DNA of 57,434 nt from Henriciella aquimarina (GTDB lineage Bacteria; Pseudomonadota; Alphaproteobacteria; Caulobacterales; Hyphomonadaceae). The notes under the pieces were generated by a model. It saw only the letters and a program-made list of their open reading frames with translations. It made no database searches and was not told the origin of the DNA. The translations under genes were made by a program, and so were the position numbers. Position 1 is the stretch's first letter; every line of letters begins with the position of its first letter. Where the stretch lies: assembly GCF_002088975.1 (NCBI RefSeq), contig NZ_NCST01000082.1, positions 1 through 57,434 of the forward strand. Reading direction: 5' to 3'. Shown here one piece after another: positions 44,532 to 53,690 of the stretch.

Positions 44532-45656
44532 ATGAAGCTGACAATCACAAAAGAAACAAGTCCGGGGGAAACGCGCGTCGCGGCAACCCCGGAATCGGTA
44601 AAGAAGCTTGTCGGTCTGGGACATTCGGTAACGCTGGAAAGCGGTGCCGGTGCGGATGCAGGCTTCCCTGACAAGGCTTATTCGGAGGAAGGGGCCACCA
44701 TCGCCAAATCGGTGGACGAGGCGGTGAAAGGGGCAGACCTGTTGTTAAAGGTCCGCGCCCCGAGCGCCGAGGAAGCCGGGCAATATCCCGAAGGTCTGAC
44801 GGTCATCGCCCTGATGAACCCGTTCGACATGGGTGACCTCACAGACGCCTTCAACAAGAAGAAGCTCAACACGCTGGCCATGGAATTCACACCGCGAATC
44901 ACGCGCGCGCAATCCATGGATGCGCTTTCGTCCCAGTCGAACCTGGCGGGCTATCGCGCCGTGATCGAAGGGGCGCAGATTTATGGCCGCGCCATGCCGA
45001 TGATGATGACGGCTGCCGGCACGGTCGCCCCGGCCAAGGTGTTCGTCATGGGCGCCGGTGTCGCCGGCCTCCAGGCCATCGCGACCGCCCGCCGGCTCGG
45101 CGGGGTCGTGACCGCCACCGACGTTCGCCCGGCGGCCAAGGAACAGGTCGCCTCGCTCGGCGCGAAATTCGTCGCCGTCGAGGATGAGGAGTTCAAGGAA
45201 GCCGAAACCGCTGGCGGCTACGCCAAGGAAATGTCGGACGAGTACAAGCAGAAGCAGAACGAGCTGACCCGTAGCCACATCGCCAAGCAGGACATTGTCA
45301 TCACCACCGCGCTCATCCCCGGCCGTCCCGCGCCGGAGCTGATCAGCGAGGACATGGTCAAATCGATGAAGCCGGGATCGGTGATCGTCGACATGGCGGT
45401 CTCCTCGGGCGGCAACTGCCCGCTGTCGAAGCCTGACGAGGTGGTCGATGTCGAGGGCGTGAAGGTGGCCGGGTTCTCGAACCTGCCTGCCCGCCTGCCG
45501 GCTGATTCCTCGTCCCTCTACGCCAAGAATCTCATTTCCTTCCTGCCGCTGATCACCGCGGAGGATGGCGCGCTCAACCTTGAGACCGACGATGAGATCG
45601 TGACCGCCATGCTGCTCACGCGCGGCGGCGAAACCGTCAATGAAAGGCTGAAATAA
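44532..45656 (+). CDS. pntAA: NAD(P) transhydrogenase subunit alpha part 1
   Basis: NAD(H)-binding domain I of the proton-translocating transhydrogenase. The 374-residue product has [20 protein letters not shown] and [20 protein letters not shown], the dinucleotide site [19 protein letters not shown] near 176-194, and the mobile loop [11 protein letters not shown] start at [20 protein letters not shown]; the frame opens 20 codons earlier. First gene of a three-gene operon in which the alpha subunit is split in two, the alphaproteobacterial arrangement. The stop overlaps the pntAB start by one base (TAATG). Confidence 0.95.
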   Translation: MKLTITKETSPGETRVAATPESVKKLVGLGHSVTLESGAGADAGFPDKAYSEEGATIAKSVDEAVKGADLLLKVRAPSAEEAGQYPEGLTVIALMNPFDMGDLTDAFNKKKLNTLAMEFTPRITRAQSMDALSSQSNLAGYRAVIEGAQIYGRAMPMMMTAAGTVAPAKVFVMGAGVAGLQAIATARRLGGVVTATDVRPAAKEQVASLGAKFVAVEDEEFKEAETAGGYAKEMSDEYKQKQNELTRSHIAKQDIVITTALIPGRPAPELISEDMVKSMKPGSVIVDMAVSSGGNCPLSKPDEVVDVEGVKVAGFSNLPARLPADSSSLYAKNLISFLPLITAEDGALNLETDDEIVTAMLLTRGGETVNERLK

Positions 45657-46024
45657 TGAAAGCCATTCCTGTAATCCTTTCGGCCGCAGCGCTCGCCCTG
45701 CCAGCGCACGCCGCAGAGATCTCGAATCTCAACCCGACCGTCTTCCTGGCCGCTATCTTCGCGCTGGCCTGCTTTGTCGGGTATTACGTCGTCTGGTCGG
45801 TGACCCCGGCCCTGCACACCCCGCTCATGGCTGTGACCAACGCCATCTCGTCGGTCATTATCGTCGGCGCAATCGTTGCCGCCGCCTCGCTGACCGACGT
45901 GAATGGCGGCTGGATCGCCAAGATCCTGGGCGGCGTCGCTGTGGCGCTCGCCAGTGTGAACATCTTCGGCGGCTTCCTCGTCACCCAGCGCATGCTGGGC
46001 ATGTACAAGAAGAAGGGGGAGTAA
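45656..46024 (+). CDS. pntAB: NAD(P) transhydrogenase subunit alpha part 2
   Basis: Membrane part of the split alpha subunit, 122 residues. It has a short N-terminal leader-like segment and three further hydrophobic helices ([53 protein letters not shown]) that join the beta subunit to form the proton channel. Its ATG overlaps the pntAA stop by one base and pntB begins three bases after its stop, so all three are tightly coupled. Confidence 0.94.
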   Translation: MKAIPVILSAAALALPAHAAEISNLNPTVFLAAIFALACFVGYYVVWSVTPALHTPLMAVTNAISSVIIVGAIVAAASLTDVNGGWIAKILGGVAVALASVNIFGGFLVTQRMLGMYKKKGE

Positions 46025-46027
46025 ACC

Positions 46028-47446
46028 GTGCAACAGTTCGAAATCACCTGGGCCCCGCTTCTCTATCTCATAGCGGGCATGCTTTTCATCCTCGCGCTGC
46101 GCGGGCTCTCCAGCCCGTCCACGGCGCGCAAGGGCAACCGTAACGGCATTATCGGCATGGCCATTGCCGTGGGCACCACCATCGCCCTCTGGTGGGACCA
46201 GCTCGACGCCATCACCTGGGGCATTCTCATCGGCGGCGCCGCTGTCGGCGGCATTGTCGGCGCGATCATCGCCCGGCGCATCGCCATGACCGCCATGCCG
46301 CAGCTTGTCGCCGCCTTCCACTCCCTGGTCGGCCTGGCCGCCGTCCTCGTGGCCGCAGCCGCGCTCTACGCCCCGGCCGGCTTCGGCATCGGGATCGTTG
46401 GCGACATCCACATGGTCTCGCTGATCGAGCTGTCGGTCGGTTCCGCCATCGGTGCGCTGACCTTCACCGGCTCGGTGATCGCCTTTGCCAAGCTCAACGG
46501 CAACATGTCGGGCTCGCCCATCCTGTTGCCGGCCCGCCACCTGCTGAACATCGCGCTCGCGGGCGGCATCGTGGCACTGGTCGTCCTGCTGATCATGTCG
46601 GCGGGCTCGGCAACCTGGGCTTTCTGGGCGCTGACAGCACTGGCCCTAGTCCTCGGCATCACGCTGATCATCCCGATCGGCGGGGCCGACATGCCGGTCG
46701 TGGTCTCGATGCTCAACTCGTACTCCGGGTGGGCAGCGGCCGCGCTCGGCTTCACGCTCGGCAACTTCGCCCTGATCATCACCGGCGCGCTTGTCGGTTC
46801 GTCGGGCGCGATCCTGTCCTACATCATGTGCAAGGGCATGAACCGCAGCTTCATCTCGGTCATCCTCGGCGGCTTCGGCGCTGACGATGATGGCGGCGCG
46901 GCCGCCGGCGCGGATGTCGACCGCCCGTTCAAGCAGGGCTCGGCCGACGATGCGGCCTTCATCATGAAGAACGCCTCCAAGGTCATCATCGTGCCGGGCT
47001 ACGGCATGGCGGTGGCACAGGCCCAGCACGCGCTGAAGGAAATGGCCGAGCTTCTCAAGGAAGAAGGCGTAGAGGTGAAATACGCCATTCACCCGGTCGC
47101 CGGCCGTATGCCGGGCCACATGAACGTGCTGCTCGCCGAGGCGCAGGTGCCCTATGACGAGGTGTTCGAGCTGGAAGACATCAATTCCGAGTTCAACACC
47201 GCCGATGTGGCCTTCGTGATCGGTGCGAACGACGTGACCAACCCGGCTGCGAAGACCGACCAGTCCTCGCCGATCTACGGGATGCCGGTCCTCAACGTCG
47301 AGGACGCCGGCACGGTCCTCTTCATCAAGCGCTCCATGGGGTCGGGCTATGCCGGCATCCAGAACGAGCTCTTCTTCAAGGACAACACCATGATGCTGCT
47401 GTCCGACGCGAAGAAGATGGTCGAGAACATTGTGAAGGCTTTGTAG
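46028..47446 (+). CDS. pntB: NAD(P) transhydrogenase subunit beta
   Basis: 472-residue beta subunit with eight or nine membrane helices (residues about 8-275) and the C-terminal NADP(H)-binding domain III: VPGYGMAVAQAQHALKEMAELL, IHPVAGRMPGHMNVLLAEA and the VIGANDVTNPAAK motif. It starts with GTG, three bases after the pntAB stop. With pntAA and pntAB it forms the complex that uses the proton gradient to make NADPH from NADH. A strong terminator lies about 100 bases past its stop. Confidence 0.96.
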   Translation: MQQFEITWAPLLYLIAGMLFILALRGLSSPSTARKGNRNGIIGMAIAVGTTIALWWDQLDAITWGILIGGAAVGGIVGAIIARRIAMTAMPQLVAAFHSLVGLAAVLVAAAALYAPAGFGIGIVGDIHMVSLIELSVGSAIGALTFTGSVIAFAKLNGNMSGSPILLPARHLLNIALAGGIVALVVLLIMSAGSATWAFWALTALALVLGITLIIPIGGADMPVVVSMLNSYSGWAAAALGFTLGNFALIITGALVGSSGAILSYIMCKGMNRSFISVILGGFGADDDGGAAAGADVDRPFKQGSADDAAFIMKNASKVIIVPGYGMAVAQAQHALKEMAELLKEEGVEVKYAIHPVAGRMPGHMNVLLAEAQVPYDEVFELEDINSEFNTADVAFVIGANDVTNPAAKTDQSSPIYGMPVLNVEDAGTVLFIKRSMGSGYAGIQNELFFKDNTMMLLSDAKKMVENIVKAL

Positions 47447-47450
47447 CCGG

Positions 47451-47490
47451 TGCGGCGTAGCCGCAGAAATCGATCCAGTGAATCGATTTC
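47451..47490. repeat. Perfect inverted repeat after pntB
   Basis: GCGGC-gta-GCCGC (47451-47463) followed by the 9-base perfect dyad GAAATCGAT-N7-ATCGATTTC (47466-47490). It lies between the pntB stop and its terminator. Role unknown; it could be an intergenic repeat unit or a protein-binding site. Confidence 0.55.
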
Positions 47491-47544
47491 AGGCGGAAAA
47501 GGCCACGGCAGTGGCTGATAGGCGCCGGAGACGATACACAAACA

Positions 47545-47579
47545 AAAAGCCCGGCCGCTCTGGCCGGGCTTTTCTTTTT
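47545..47579 (+). terminator. Terminator of pnt operon
   Basis: A 12-base perfect stem (AAAAGCCCGGCC against GGCCGGGCTTTT) with a 5-base loop, followed by TTTCTTTTT. About 100 bases after the pntB stop. Confidence 0.92.
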
Positions 47580-47602
47580 GCTGCGTTTCCCGGGATACGC
47601 CT

Positions 47603-47686
47603 CACTGCGGCTTGACCGCAGTGCCCATCTCCTGCCGCGTCCTCAAACGCGACGGGGGGAGATGGATCCCACGGTCAAGCCGTGGG
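47603..47686. repeat. Intergenic palindromic repeat, copy B
   Basis: Hairpin CACTGCGG-cttga-CCGCAGTG (47603-47623), CCCATCTCC, an inner CGCGT/ACGCG hairpin, GGAGATGG, then hairpin CCCACGG-tcaag-CCGTGGG (47668-47686). Its reverse complement lines up with copy A at 39105-39212 over the CCCACGGCTTG...CCATCTCC...GGAGATGGGCAC frame. Confidence 0.78.
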
Positions 47687-47714
47687 AAAGCGCAAACACA
47701 GGAATCACTTCTCC

Positions 47715-49538
47715 CTATTCCCCAAACACCGCGTGGGCTTCGTCCTCGTCCATCATGGCCTGACGGACCTGCGGGATGTTCGGGCCGCCATAGGAGAGGA
47801 ATTCGTCGTGGAATTCCTTCCAGCCTTCGGTGCCCTCGGCATCCGGGAAGTTGGCCTCGACCCAGTCATTGCGCAGCTTGCGGATCATGAGCTTGCCCAT
47901 CGTATAGTTCAGATAGGCCGGGTCATACGTCCCGCGTGCGGCCTGCTGGAGGGCGTTGCCGCGGTCGATATGGCATTCCTTGCGGAACAGCTCATAGCTG
48001 TCATCCGTCGTCCAGCCCTGCGTGTGCAGGCCAATGGCCGAGAGATAGCGGCAATTGCGCAGCAGCGCGTTGGAGAGCTGGCCGATCTTGGTTTCGGGAT
48101 CGCCATCGTGCAGCCCTGCATCCACCATCATCTCCTCGGTATAGTGCGCCCAGCCTTCGGCGAAGGCATAGCCGACGAACATCTGCCCGAAGACCGAGTC
48201 GGACCGGTTGGCGTGCAGGAAGTTCAGGAAGTGACCGGGCCAGACTTCGTGAATCGTCGTGCCCAGCAGGTCGAGCTTGCCCGGGATGTAGGCAGCGCGG
48301 GTCGCCTCGTCCCAGCTCGGGTCCGGCGGGGAGATGTAATAGACCGACGGCAGACCGACTTCGTACGGCCCCGGAATGGAGATGTAGGCCGAGTTCTGCC
48401 GGCGATAGGGCGGCGATTCCTCGACCTGTGCCTCTTCCGTTCCCGGGATGGAAACGAGGTCATTGTCGAGGATGAACTGCTTCAGCGCCGGCAGGGAGTC
48501 GCGGGCTTCCTGCACCGGGCCGTTCTCGGGCTTGTTGGCCGCCATCTTGGCCATGCAGTCCGACATCGTCTCGCCCGGCGCGAAGTCGGCGCAGGCGTCG
48601 GCCAGTGCATCCTGATTAGCCTTGAGATCAGCTCGGCCCACCGCTTCCAGTTCTTCCAGCGAGATGTCGACGCCTTCGGTCAGGCGGATCATGTCGGAGA
48701 ACCGCTCCGCGCCCAGCGCATAGCCGTCATCGGTGCCGGGCTTGCTTTCGATATAGTCGGCGACCGACCGCATCGCGGCGGCGGCATCTGCGACAACCGC
48801 ATCGTATTCGGCCTGCAGGTCCGGATCGTCCACTTCGGCAAAGGCATCTTTCGCCCCGCCTTCATAGTGATCGGCAAGGCCGTTGAAGCCGGCCGTGCCG
48901 AGCTTCACGAACGTCTTGGGCATCGGCACCTCAAGGTTCGCCTTCACCTGTTCAGCCGCCTCGGGGACGTTCTTCGCATAGTCGATGAAAGCCTTCATCC
49001 GCGTCTCGGCATCGGCATAGGGCCGCGCGACATAGACGCTGGGGCCGAGCGGGCCGAGATAGAAGGACGGGTTGGTGTGCGGCGCATCCGCCTCGACCAG
49101 CCAGAACAGCTCGCCCTTCATCGTGTTGATGAAATACTGGCGTTCAAAGGCGTCGGCATCGTCCAGCGTGGCCGGATCGATGGCTTCGGCCTTGTCGATC
49201 ATGTCCTGGCGCATGTCGATCTGCGCCTGCAGGCCAGCCTCGCTCCAGTCCGGCAGCTCGCCGTCGAACTCATGCTTGCCCTGGGAAATGGCAAAGGTCG
49301 GGTTGAGCTCGAAATAGGTCTCGAGGAAATCGGCCATGAAGGCATCCCATTCCCCGCTCGCCTTTTCCGGCGCCATCTCTTCGGAGGTGTCGTTTGCCGC
49401 TGCTTGCGGCGCAGGCGCCGTGTCGGTCATGGCCGCGGTGGTGTCACCCGCCGCCGGCTCTGTATCCGCCGCCGTCGTACAGCCCGCCGCCACAAGGGCG
49501 CTGACCGAAACGGCCGCGAACAATCCGCGCAATGTCAT
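47715..49538 (-). CDS. DUF885-family exported lipoprotein
   Basis: 607-residue lipoprotein (lipobox LVAAGC, Cys20) with a low-complexity Thr/Ala/Pro linker to about residue 55, then a DUF885 domain. The domain has a possible zinc-peptidase signature, TIHEVWPGHFLNF near residues 420-435 with HExxxGH, and EGWAHYTEEMM downstream with a Glu. This pattern suggests a gluzincin-type metallopeptidase, although the family has few characterised members. It is a single gene convergent with the pnt operon and divided from it by the copy B repeat. A 9-base dyad (GTCAGCTCC / GGAGCTGAC) lies upstream. Confidence 0.82.
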   Translation of the reverse strand: MTLRGLFAAVSVSALVAAGCTTAADTEPAAGDTTAAMTDTAPAPQAAANDTSEEMAPEKASGEWDAFMADFLETYFELNPTFAISQGKHEFDGELPDWSEAGLQAQIDMRQDMIDKAEAIDPATLDDADAFERQYFINTMKGELFWLVEADAPHTNPSFYLGPLGPSVYVARPYADAETRMKAFIDYAKNVPEAAEQVKANLEVPMPKTFVKLGTAGFNGLADHYEGGAKDAFAEVDDPDLQAEYDAVVADAAAAMRSVADYIESKPGTDDGYALGAERFSDMIRLTEGVDISLEELEAVGRADLKANQDALADACADFAPGETMSDCMAKMAANKPENGPVQEARDSLPALKQFILDNDLVSIPGTEEAQVEESPPYRRQNSAYISIPGPYEVGLPSVYYISPPDPSWDEATRAAYIPGKLDLLGTTIHEVWPGHFLNFLHANRSDSVFGQMFVGYAFAEGWAHYTEEMMVDAGLHDGDPETKIGQLSNALLRNCRYLSAIGLHTQGWTTDDSYELFRKECHIDRGNALQQAARGTYDPAYLNYTMGKLMIRKLRNDWVEANFPDAEGTEGWKEFHDEFLSYGGPNIPQVRQAMMDEDEAHAVFGE

Positions 49539-49637
49539 GAGAATACTCCCTGAAATATGTCAGCTCCGAACCACCCGGAGCGATGCTGCAAGTGTTAGCA
49601 CCTCGGGAGCTGACGCCAAGACCGCACATTGCGCATG

Positions 49638-49664
49638 AAAAAACCCGGTGCCGAAGCACCGGGT
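49638..49664 (-). terminator. Terminator after the acidic small gene
   Basis: A 9-base perfect stem (ACCCGGTGC against GCACCGGGT) closed by a UUCG-type tetraloop on the minus strand, followed by a T run. It lies 9 bases after the stop of the small gene. Confidence 0.92.
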
Positions 49665-49672
49665 CTGGCAGG

Positions 49673-50002
49673 TCAGGATTTCGGCTCGACATCCGGGTCG
49701 GGCACCGAATAGGCGTCTTCCAGAATATGCCCGTCAGGCTTCTTCTTCATGGCGGCATGGCCTTCGATCTCGGCACTGGAGTCGTCATCCGTCCCGTCAT
49801 TCGGGACATTGGGCAGACGCTCATCCTCCATGTCGGTGACAAGGTCGGCCTCATGCTCCGGCTGGTCAGCCACGGGCGAGCCATCCTTGTAGCCCGCCGC
49901 TTTCGTCTGCTGCTCCTCGACGCTCTCGCCCTTGCGAAAGCCTTCGCCATAACCGCGCTGGCGGTCGACTTCTTCAACTCTCTGATGGTCGCGCTCGGCC
50001 AT
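49673..50002 (-). CDS. Small hydrophilic acidic protein
   Basis: 109-residue protein of unrecognised family with no membrane segment, low in hydrophobic residues and rich in Asp and Glu (DMEDERLPNVPNDGTDDDSS), probably intrinsically disordered. I start at MAERDHQRVEEV, supported by GGAG eight bases upstream; the frame continues upstream across the divergent gene's promoter. Its terminator is excellent. Composition resembles stress-related disordered proteins, but that is only an impression. Confidence 0.65.
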   Translation of the reverse strand: MAERDHQRVEEVDRQRGYGEGFRKGESVEEQQTKAAGYKDGSPVADQPEHEADLVTDMEDERLPNVPNDGTDDDSSAEIEGHAAMKKKPDGHILEDAYSVPDPDVEPKS

Positions 50003-50150
50003 GGTCTGTCTCCTTTTCTGATGTCTTGCCAGAGAAACGGGCACAGCCGCGGGCAGGTTCCGCGCCGCATCAGGCCACCATCTGGACCCGGCCTGCGACC
50101 CATGCGAAGACGGCGCGTCCCCTTGATTGCAATTGCAAAGAGTTTTCCCG

Positions 50151-52535
50151 ATGCCCGCCGATCTCGACATGCTGAAGACCATCGAACAGCGCCTGCTCTG
50201 GCTGTCGGCCTGGACGGTCCACAACGCCAACAATATCCGGCCCAAGGGCGACGGCGCGATCAAGGTCGGCGGCCACCAGGCCTCCTGTGCGTCGATGACA
50301 CCGATCATGACCGCGCTCTATTTCCACGTCCTGAAACCCGAAGACCGCGTCGCGGTGAAACCGCACGCCTCGCCGGTCTTCCATGCCATGCAGTATCTGA
50401 TGGGCAACCAGACGCGCGAGAAGCTCGAAGCCTTCCGGGCCTATGGCGGCGCGCAATCCTATCCCAGCCGCACCAAGGACACAGACGATGTCGACTTCTC
50501 CACCGGCTCCGTCGGCCTTGGCGTCGCGGCCACCGCCTTCAATTCGCTGGTGCAGGACTATATCGCCGCCAAGGACTGGTCGGGCGACAAGCCGCTCGGC
50601 CGGCAGGTCGCCCTCGTCGGCGATGCCGAGCTCGACGAGGGCAATGTCTATGAATGCCTGCAGGAAGGCTGGAAGCACGATCTGCGCAACACCTGGTGGG
50701 TGATCGACTATAACCGCCAGAGCCTCGACGGCGTCGTCCATGAGGGCCTGTGGGAGAAGATCGACGCCATCTTCAAGGCGTTCGGCTGGCGCACCGTGGT
50801 GCTGCGCCACGGCGTCCTGCAGCGCGAAGCCTTCAAGGAACCGGGCGGCGAGGCGCTGAAGGAATGGATCCAGAACTGCCCGAACATGGATTATTCGGCC
50901 CTCACCTATCAGGGCGGCGCGGCCTGGCGCAAACGGCTGATGAACGACATCGGCGACCAGGGCGACGTCTCCAAGCTGCTCGACAAGCGCTCCGATGAGG
51001 AGCTGGACGCGCTGATGAACAATCTCGGCGGCCAGTGCCTCAAAACGCTGACCGACGCCTTCGACGCCATCGATGACGACAAGCCGACCGTCTTCCTCGC
51101 CTATACGATCAAGGGCTGGCAGACCCCGCTCGCCGGGCACAAGGACAATCATGGCGGCATCATGAACAAGCCGCAAATGGCCGAGTTCCAGAAGGCCATG
51201 GGCGTGCCCGAAGGCGAGGAATGGGACAAGTTCGCGACGGTGAAGGACGAGGCCGCGCTGAAAGCCTTCCTCGATCAGGTCCCCTTCTTCGCCAAAGGCA
51301 CGCGCCGCTACACCGCGCCGGAGGTCAAAAGCCCCGGCCCCGTCTGGCTCGACGACCGCGAACTCGCCACCCAGGCCGGCTTCGGCAAGATCCTCGACGG
51401 GCTCGCCAAGTCGGACTCCGAGCTGGCCGACCGCATCGTCACCATGTCGCCGGACGTCACCAGCTCCACCAACCTCTCGGCCTGGGTGAACCGGCGCTCG
51501 CTCTTTGCCCGTCGCGAGGTCTCCGACACCTTCAAGGAACAGTCGATCCCCTCGACGCAGAAATGGGAATTCTCGCCCGACGGCCAGCATTTCGAGCTCG
51601 GCATTGCGGAGATGAACCTCTTCCTCCTGCTCGGCCAGGCGGGCCTTGCGCACTCGCATTTCGGCGAGCGGCTCATCCCCATCGGCACGCTGTACGACCC
51701 GTTCGTCGCGCGCGGCCTCGATGCGCTGAATTATGCCTGCTACCAGGATGCGCGCTTCATCTTTGCCGGCACCCCGTCGGGCATCACGCTCGCCCCGGAA
51801 GGCGGCGCGCACCAGTCGGTCGGCACCCAGCTCATCGGCATGAGCCAAGACGGGCTTGTCAGCTTCGAGCCGGCCTTCCTCGACGAGCTCTCCATCATCA
51901 TGGACTGGAGCTTCGACTATCTCCAGCGCTCCGGCGAGAACGACCCCGACGAGCGCACCTGGCTGCGCGACGAGACTGGCGGCTCGGTCTATCTGCGCCT
52001 CTCGACCCGCCCCATCGAACAGCTCGGGCCGCGTAACCGAGATGACGAAGAATTCCGCCGCGGCGTGGTCGACGGCGCCTACTGGCTGCGCGAGCCGGGG
52101 CCGAATTGCGAGGTCGTCATCGCCTATCAGGGCGTCATCGCGCCGGAAGCCATCGAAGCCGCCGGGCGCATCGGCAACGACCGGCGCGACATCGGCGTGC
52201 TGGCGGTGACGTCGGCCGACCGGCTCAATTCAGGCTGGACCGCCGCCCGCCGCGCAAGGGCCCGCGGGCATGCGTCTGCGCAAAGTCAGATCGAGCGCCT
52301 GATGGCAAAGGTGCCGCGCGACGCGACCCTGATCACCGTCACCGACGGCCACCCCGCCACCCTCGCCTGGATCGGCTCCGTCGCCGGCCACATGACCGCC
52401 CCCCTCGGCGTCGAACACTTCGGCCAGACCGGCACCATCCCGGATTTGCACCGGCACTACCAGATCGACACCGACGCCATCGTCAACGCGGCGAACCATC
52501 TGAGTGCAGGGAGAAGGATCAGGTTGTCGCAATGA
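50151..52535 (+). CDS. Transketolase / homodimeric 2-oxoacid dehydrogenase E1-like enzyme
   Basis: 794-residue thiamine diphosphate enzyme resembling single-chain pyruvate dehydrogenase E1. The TPP motif is GDAELDEGNVYECLQEGWKH...NTWWVIDYNRQSLDG near residues 158-195, and the pyrimidine-domain, central and C-terminal domains follow in order (ELGIAEMNLFLLLGQAGLAHS near 482-502; GTPSGITLAPEGGAHQSVGTQL near 540-561). No lipoyl or E2/E3 genes are adjacent, so substrate and partner are unknown. It is shorter than AceE (about 890). I start at the ATG; a TTG eight codons earlier is possible. The next gene starts inside its stop (ATGA). Confidence 0.83.
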   Translation: MPADLDMLKTIEQRLLWLSAWTVHNANNIRPKGDGAIKVGGHQASCASMTPIMTALYFHVLKPEDRVAVKPHASPVFHAMQYLMGNQTREKLEAFRAYGGAQSYPSRTKDTDDVDFSTGSVGLGVAATAFNSLVQDYIAAKDWSGDKPLGRQVALVGDAELDEGNVYECLQEGWKHDLRNTWWVIDYNRQSLDGVVHEGLWEKIDAIFKAFGWRTVVLRHGVLQREAFKEPGGEALKEWIQNCPNMDYSALTYQGGAAWRKRLMNDIGDQGDVSKLLDKRSDEELDALMNNLGGQCLKTLTDAFDAIDDDKPTVFLAYTIKGWQTPLAGHKDNHGGIMNKPQMAEFQKAMGVPEGEEWDKFATVKDEAALKAFLDQVPFFAKGTRRYTAPEVKSPGPVWLDDRELATQAGFGKILDGLAKSDSELADRIVTMSPDVTSSTNLSAWVNRRSLFARREVSDTFKEQSIPSTQKWEFSPDGQHFELGIAEMNLFLLLGQAGLAHSHFGERLIPIGTLYDPFVARGLDALNYACYQDARFIFAGTPSGITLAPEGGAHQSVGTQLIGMSQDGLVSFEPAFLDELSIIMDWSFDYLQRSGENDPDERTWLRDETGGSVYLRLSTRPIEQLGPRNRDDEEFRRGVVDGAYWLREPGPNCEVVIAYQGVIAPEAIEAAGRIGNDRRDIGVLAVTSADRLNSGWTAARRARARGHASAQSQIERLMAKVPRDATLITVTDGHPATLAWIGSVAGHMTAPLGVEHFGQTGTIPDLHRHYQIDTDAIVNAANHLSAGRRIRLSQ

Positions 52536-53656
52536 TCCGCAAGGTAAATCTTCGTCGACGTGGACCCAGCGGGCCAACGACATCTTCCGTTCACGATATC
52601 GATCTCAGTGATGTCGCTTTTGCCGCTGCCAAGGAGACTTTACAGACGGGCATAAATGTAACGCCGTGGATCGGTTTATTCGGTGAACTGTTATCGCCAA
52701 CCTCAAACTATTTGGTTTGGCGTGACCGAGGTCCGGGCGTTGGCCGAGAGCTAAAACGAGCATATTCAAACATCCTCGGAAGGTTCGTTGCACGCGCTTA
52801 TCTCGAGAATCATGAAGGCGTGCAGAATCTGATACCAATCGAAAGCAACCGGATGCTGTTGTGGCCCGGGCACTATTTAGTGAGCCGGCGCGCAGGAATC
52901 GAGGGCGACATGCCAGACTGGGTAGGCTGGTCGAATTCTGGATTCGTGATCGCCGAGGCCAAAGGGAGCCACGAGACTTCAGACTGGACTAAGGCGGTGT
53001 GGCCAGCACCCGTGAAGCTTGCACTCAAACAAGTCGCACGTGCAGAGATAATTCGGATGCCGTCCACAGAATTATTGCCTACTGGGCGAATACGGCGACG
53101 GCGAGGCTCGCGGGTGCCCTTCAAAGGCTGGGTTGTTGCTTCGCGATGGGCAACTGAATTCAATTCAGATATACCCGACCTAATCGCGGTTGATCCCCCT
53201 CAGGATGGAACACCTTTAGATGATGGGGAATTCGGTGCTGCAGAACTCGCGATGCGAAGCAGGTACATTCAATCTCTTATTCTGGGCATGGGATACAAAC
53301 CTGAAGTTCTCTTTGAACAGGTAACGGCCCCCGATACGAACCTCACAAGACTAGTCGTCGAAGGTCAAACGATTGAAGAAGGGTTTAGCATCCTTTTGAC
53401 GGGCGCAGGCAGAATGGCGATGAACTCATCACTCGATGGGGTATTTGCCCGCGAACTTGCAGAACGTGGCATCCCAGCCGCAATAGTTACTCTTTCCCGG
53501 AAGTCGATTGAGTTGCTGATGGCTGGCTCTATTTCAAAGTCGGGTGAAACCCGCAGGCCGCAGGAACGAATTATCCGCGACGATGATTTGATCATCACGC
53601 GTCTGACTCCCGATATCGATTTTGACATCCAGCTTGCGAGCCGCGATTCTAGTTAG
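52532..53656 (+). CDS. Unknown protein with a PD...ExK nuclease-like signature
   Basis: 374-residue protein I do not recognise. A candidate PD-(D/E)xK nuclease core is visible: Pro128-Asp129 in GDMPDWVGW, then a predicted strand (SGFVIAEAKG) with Glu142 and Lys144, and Gln167 in the following helix (LKQVARAEI). Such a set is seen in restriction-like nucleases. The gene has lower GC than its neighbours and a start overlapping the preceding stop by four bases (ATGA), with GGAGAAGG upstream. It is convergent with an HNH endonuclease gene. Function is not shown; a DNA-cleaving or defence role is inference. Confidence 0.55.
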   Translation: MIRKVNLRRRGPSGPTTSSVHDIDLSDVAFAAAKETLQTGINVTPWIGLFGELLSPTSNYLVWRDRGPGVGRELKRAYSNILGRFVARAYLENHEGVQNLIPIESNRMLLWPGHYLVSRRAGIEGDMPDWVGWSNSGFVIAEAKGSHETSDWTKAVWPAPVKLALKQVARAEIIRMPSTELLPTGRIRRRRGSRVPFKGWVVASRWATEFNSDIPDLIAVDPPQDGTPLDDGEFGAAELAMRSRYIQSLILGMGYKPEVLFEQVTAPDTNLTRLVVEGQTIEEGFSILLTGAGRMAMNSSLDGVFARELAERGIPAAIVTLSRKSIELLMAGSISKSGETRRPQERIIRDDDLIITRLTPDIDFDIQLASRDSS

Positions 53657-53690
53657 TGAATTTGAATCGATGTGCTCAGAAGACAAATTA

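Noticed and set aside
45518-46540. 340-codon minus-strand frame across pntAA-pntAB-pntB
   Set aside because: Shadow spanning three real genes; highly charged unlikely protein.
49559-49614. 9-base dyad GTCAGCTCC / GGAGCTGAC with a 38-base gap
   Set aside because: The long spacing makes an operator or terminator doubtful; recorded only as a note in the DUF885 entry.
50070-51848. 592-codon minus-strand frame opposite the E1-like gene
   Set aside because: Shadow; no domain and no start signal.
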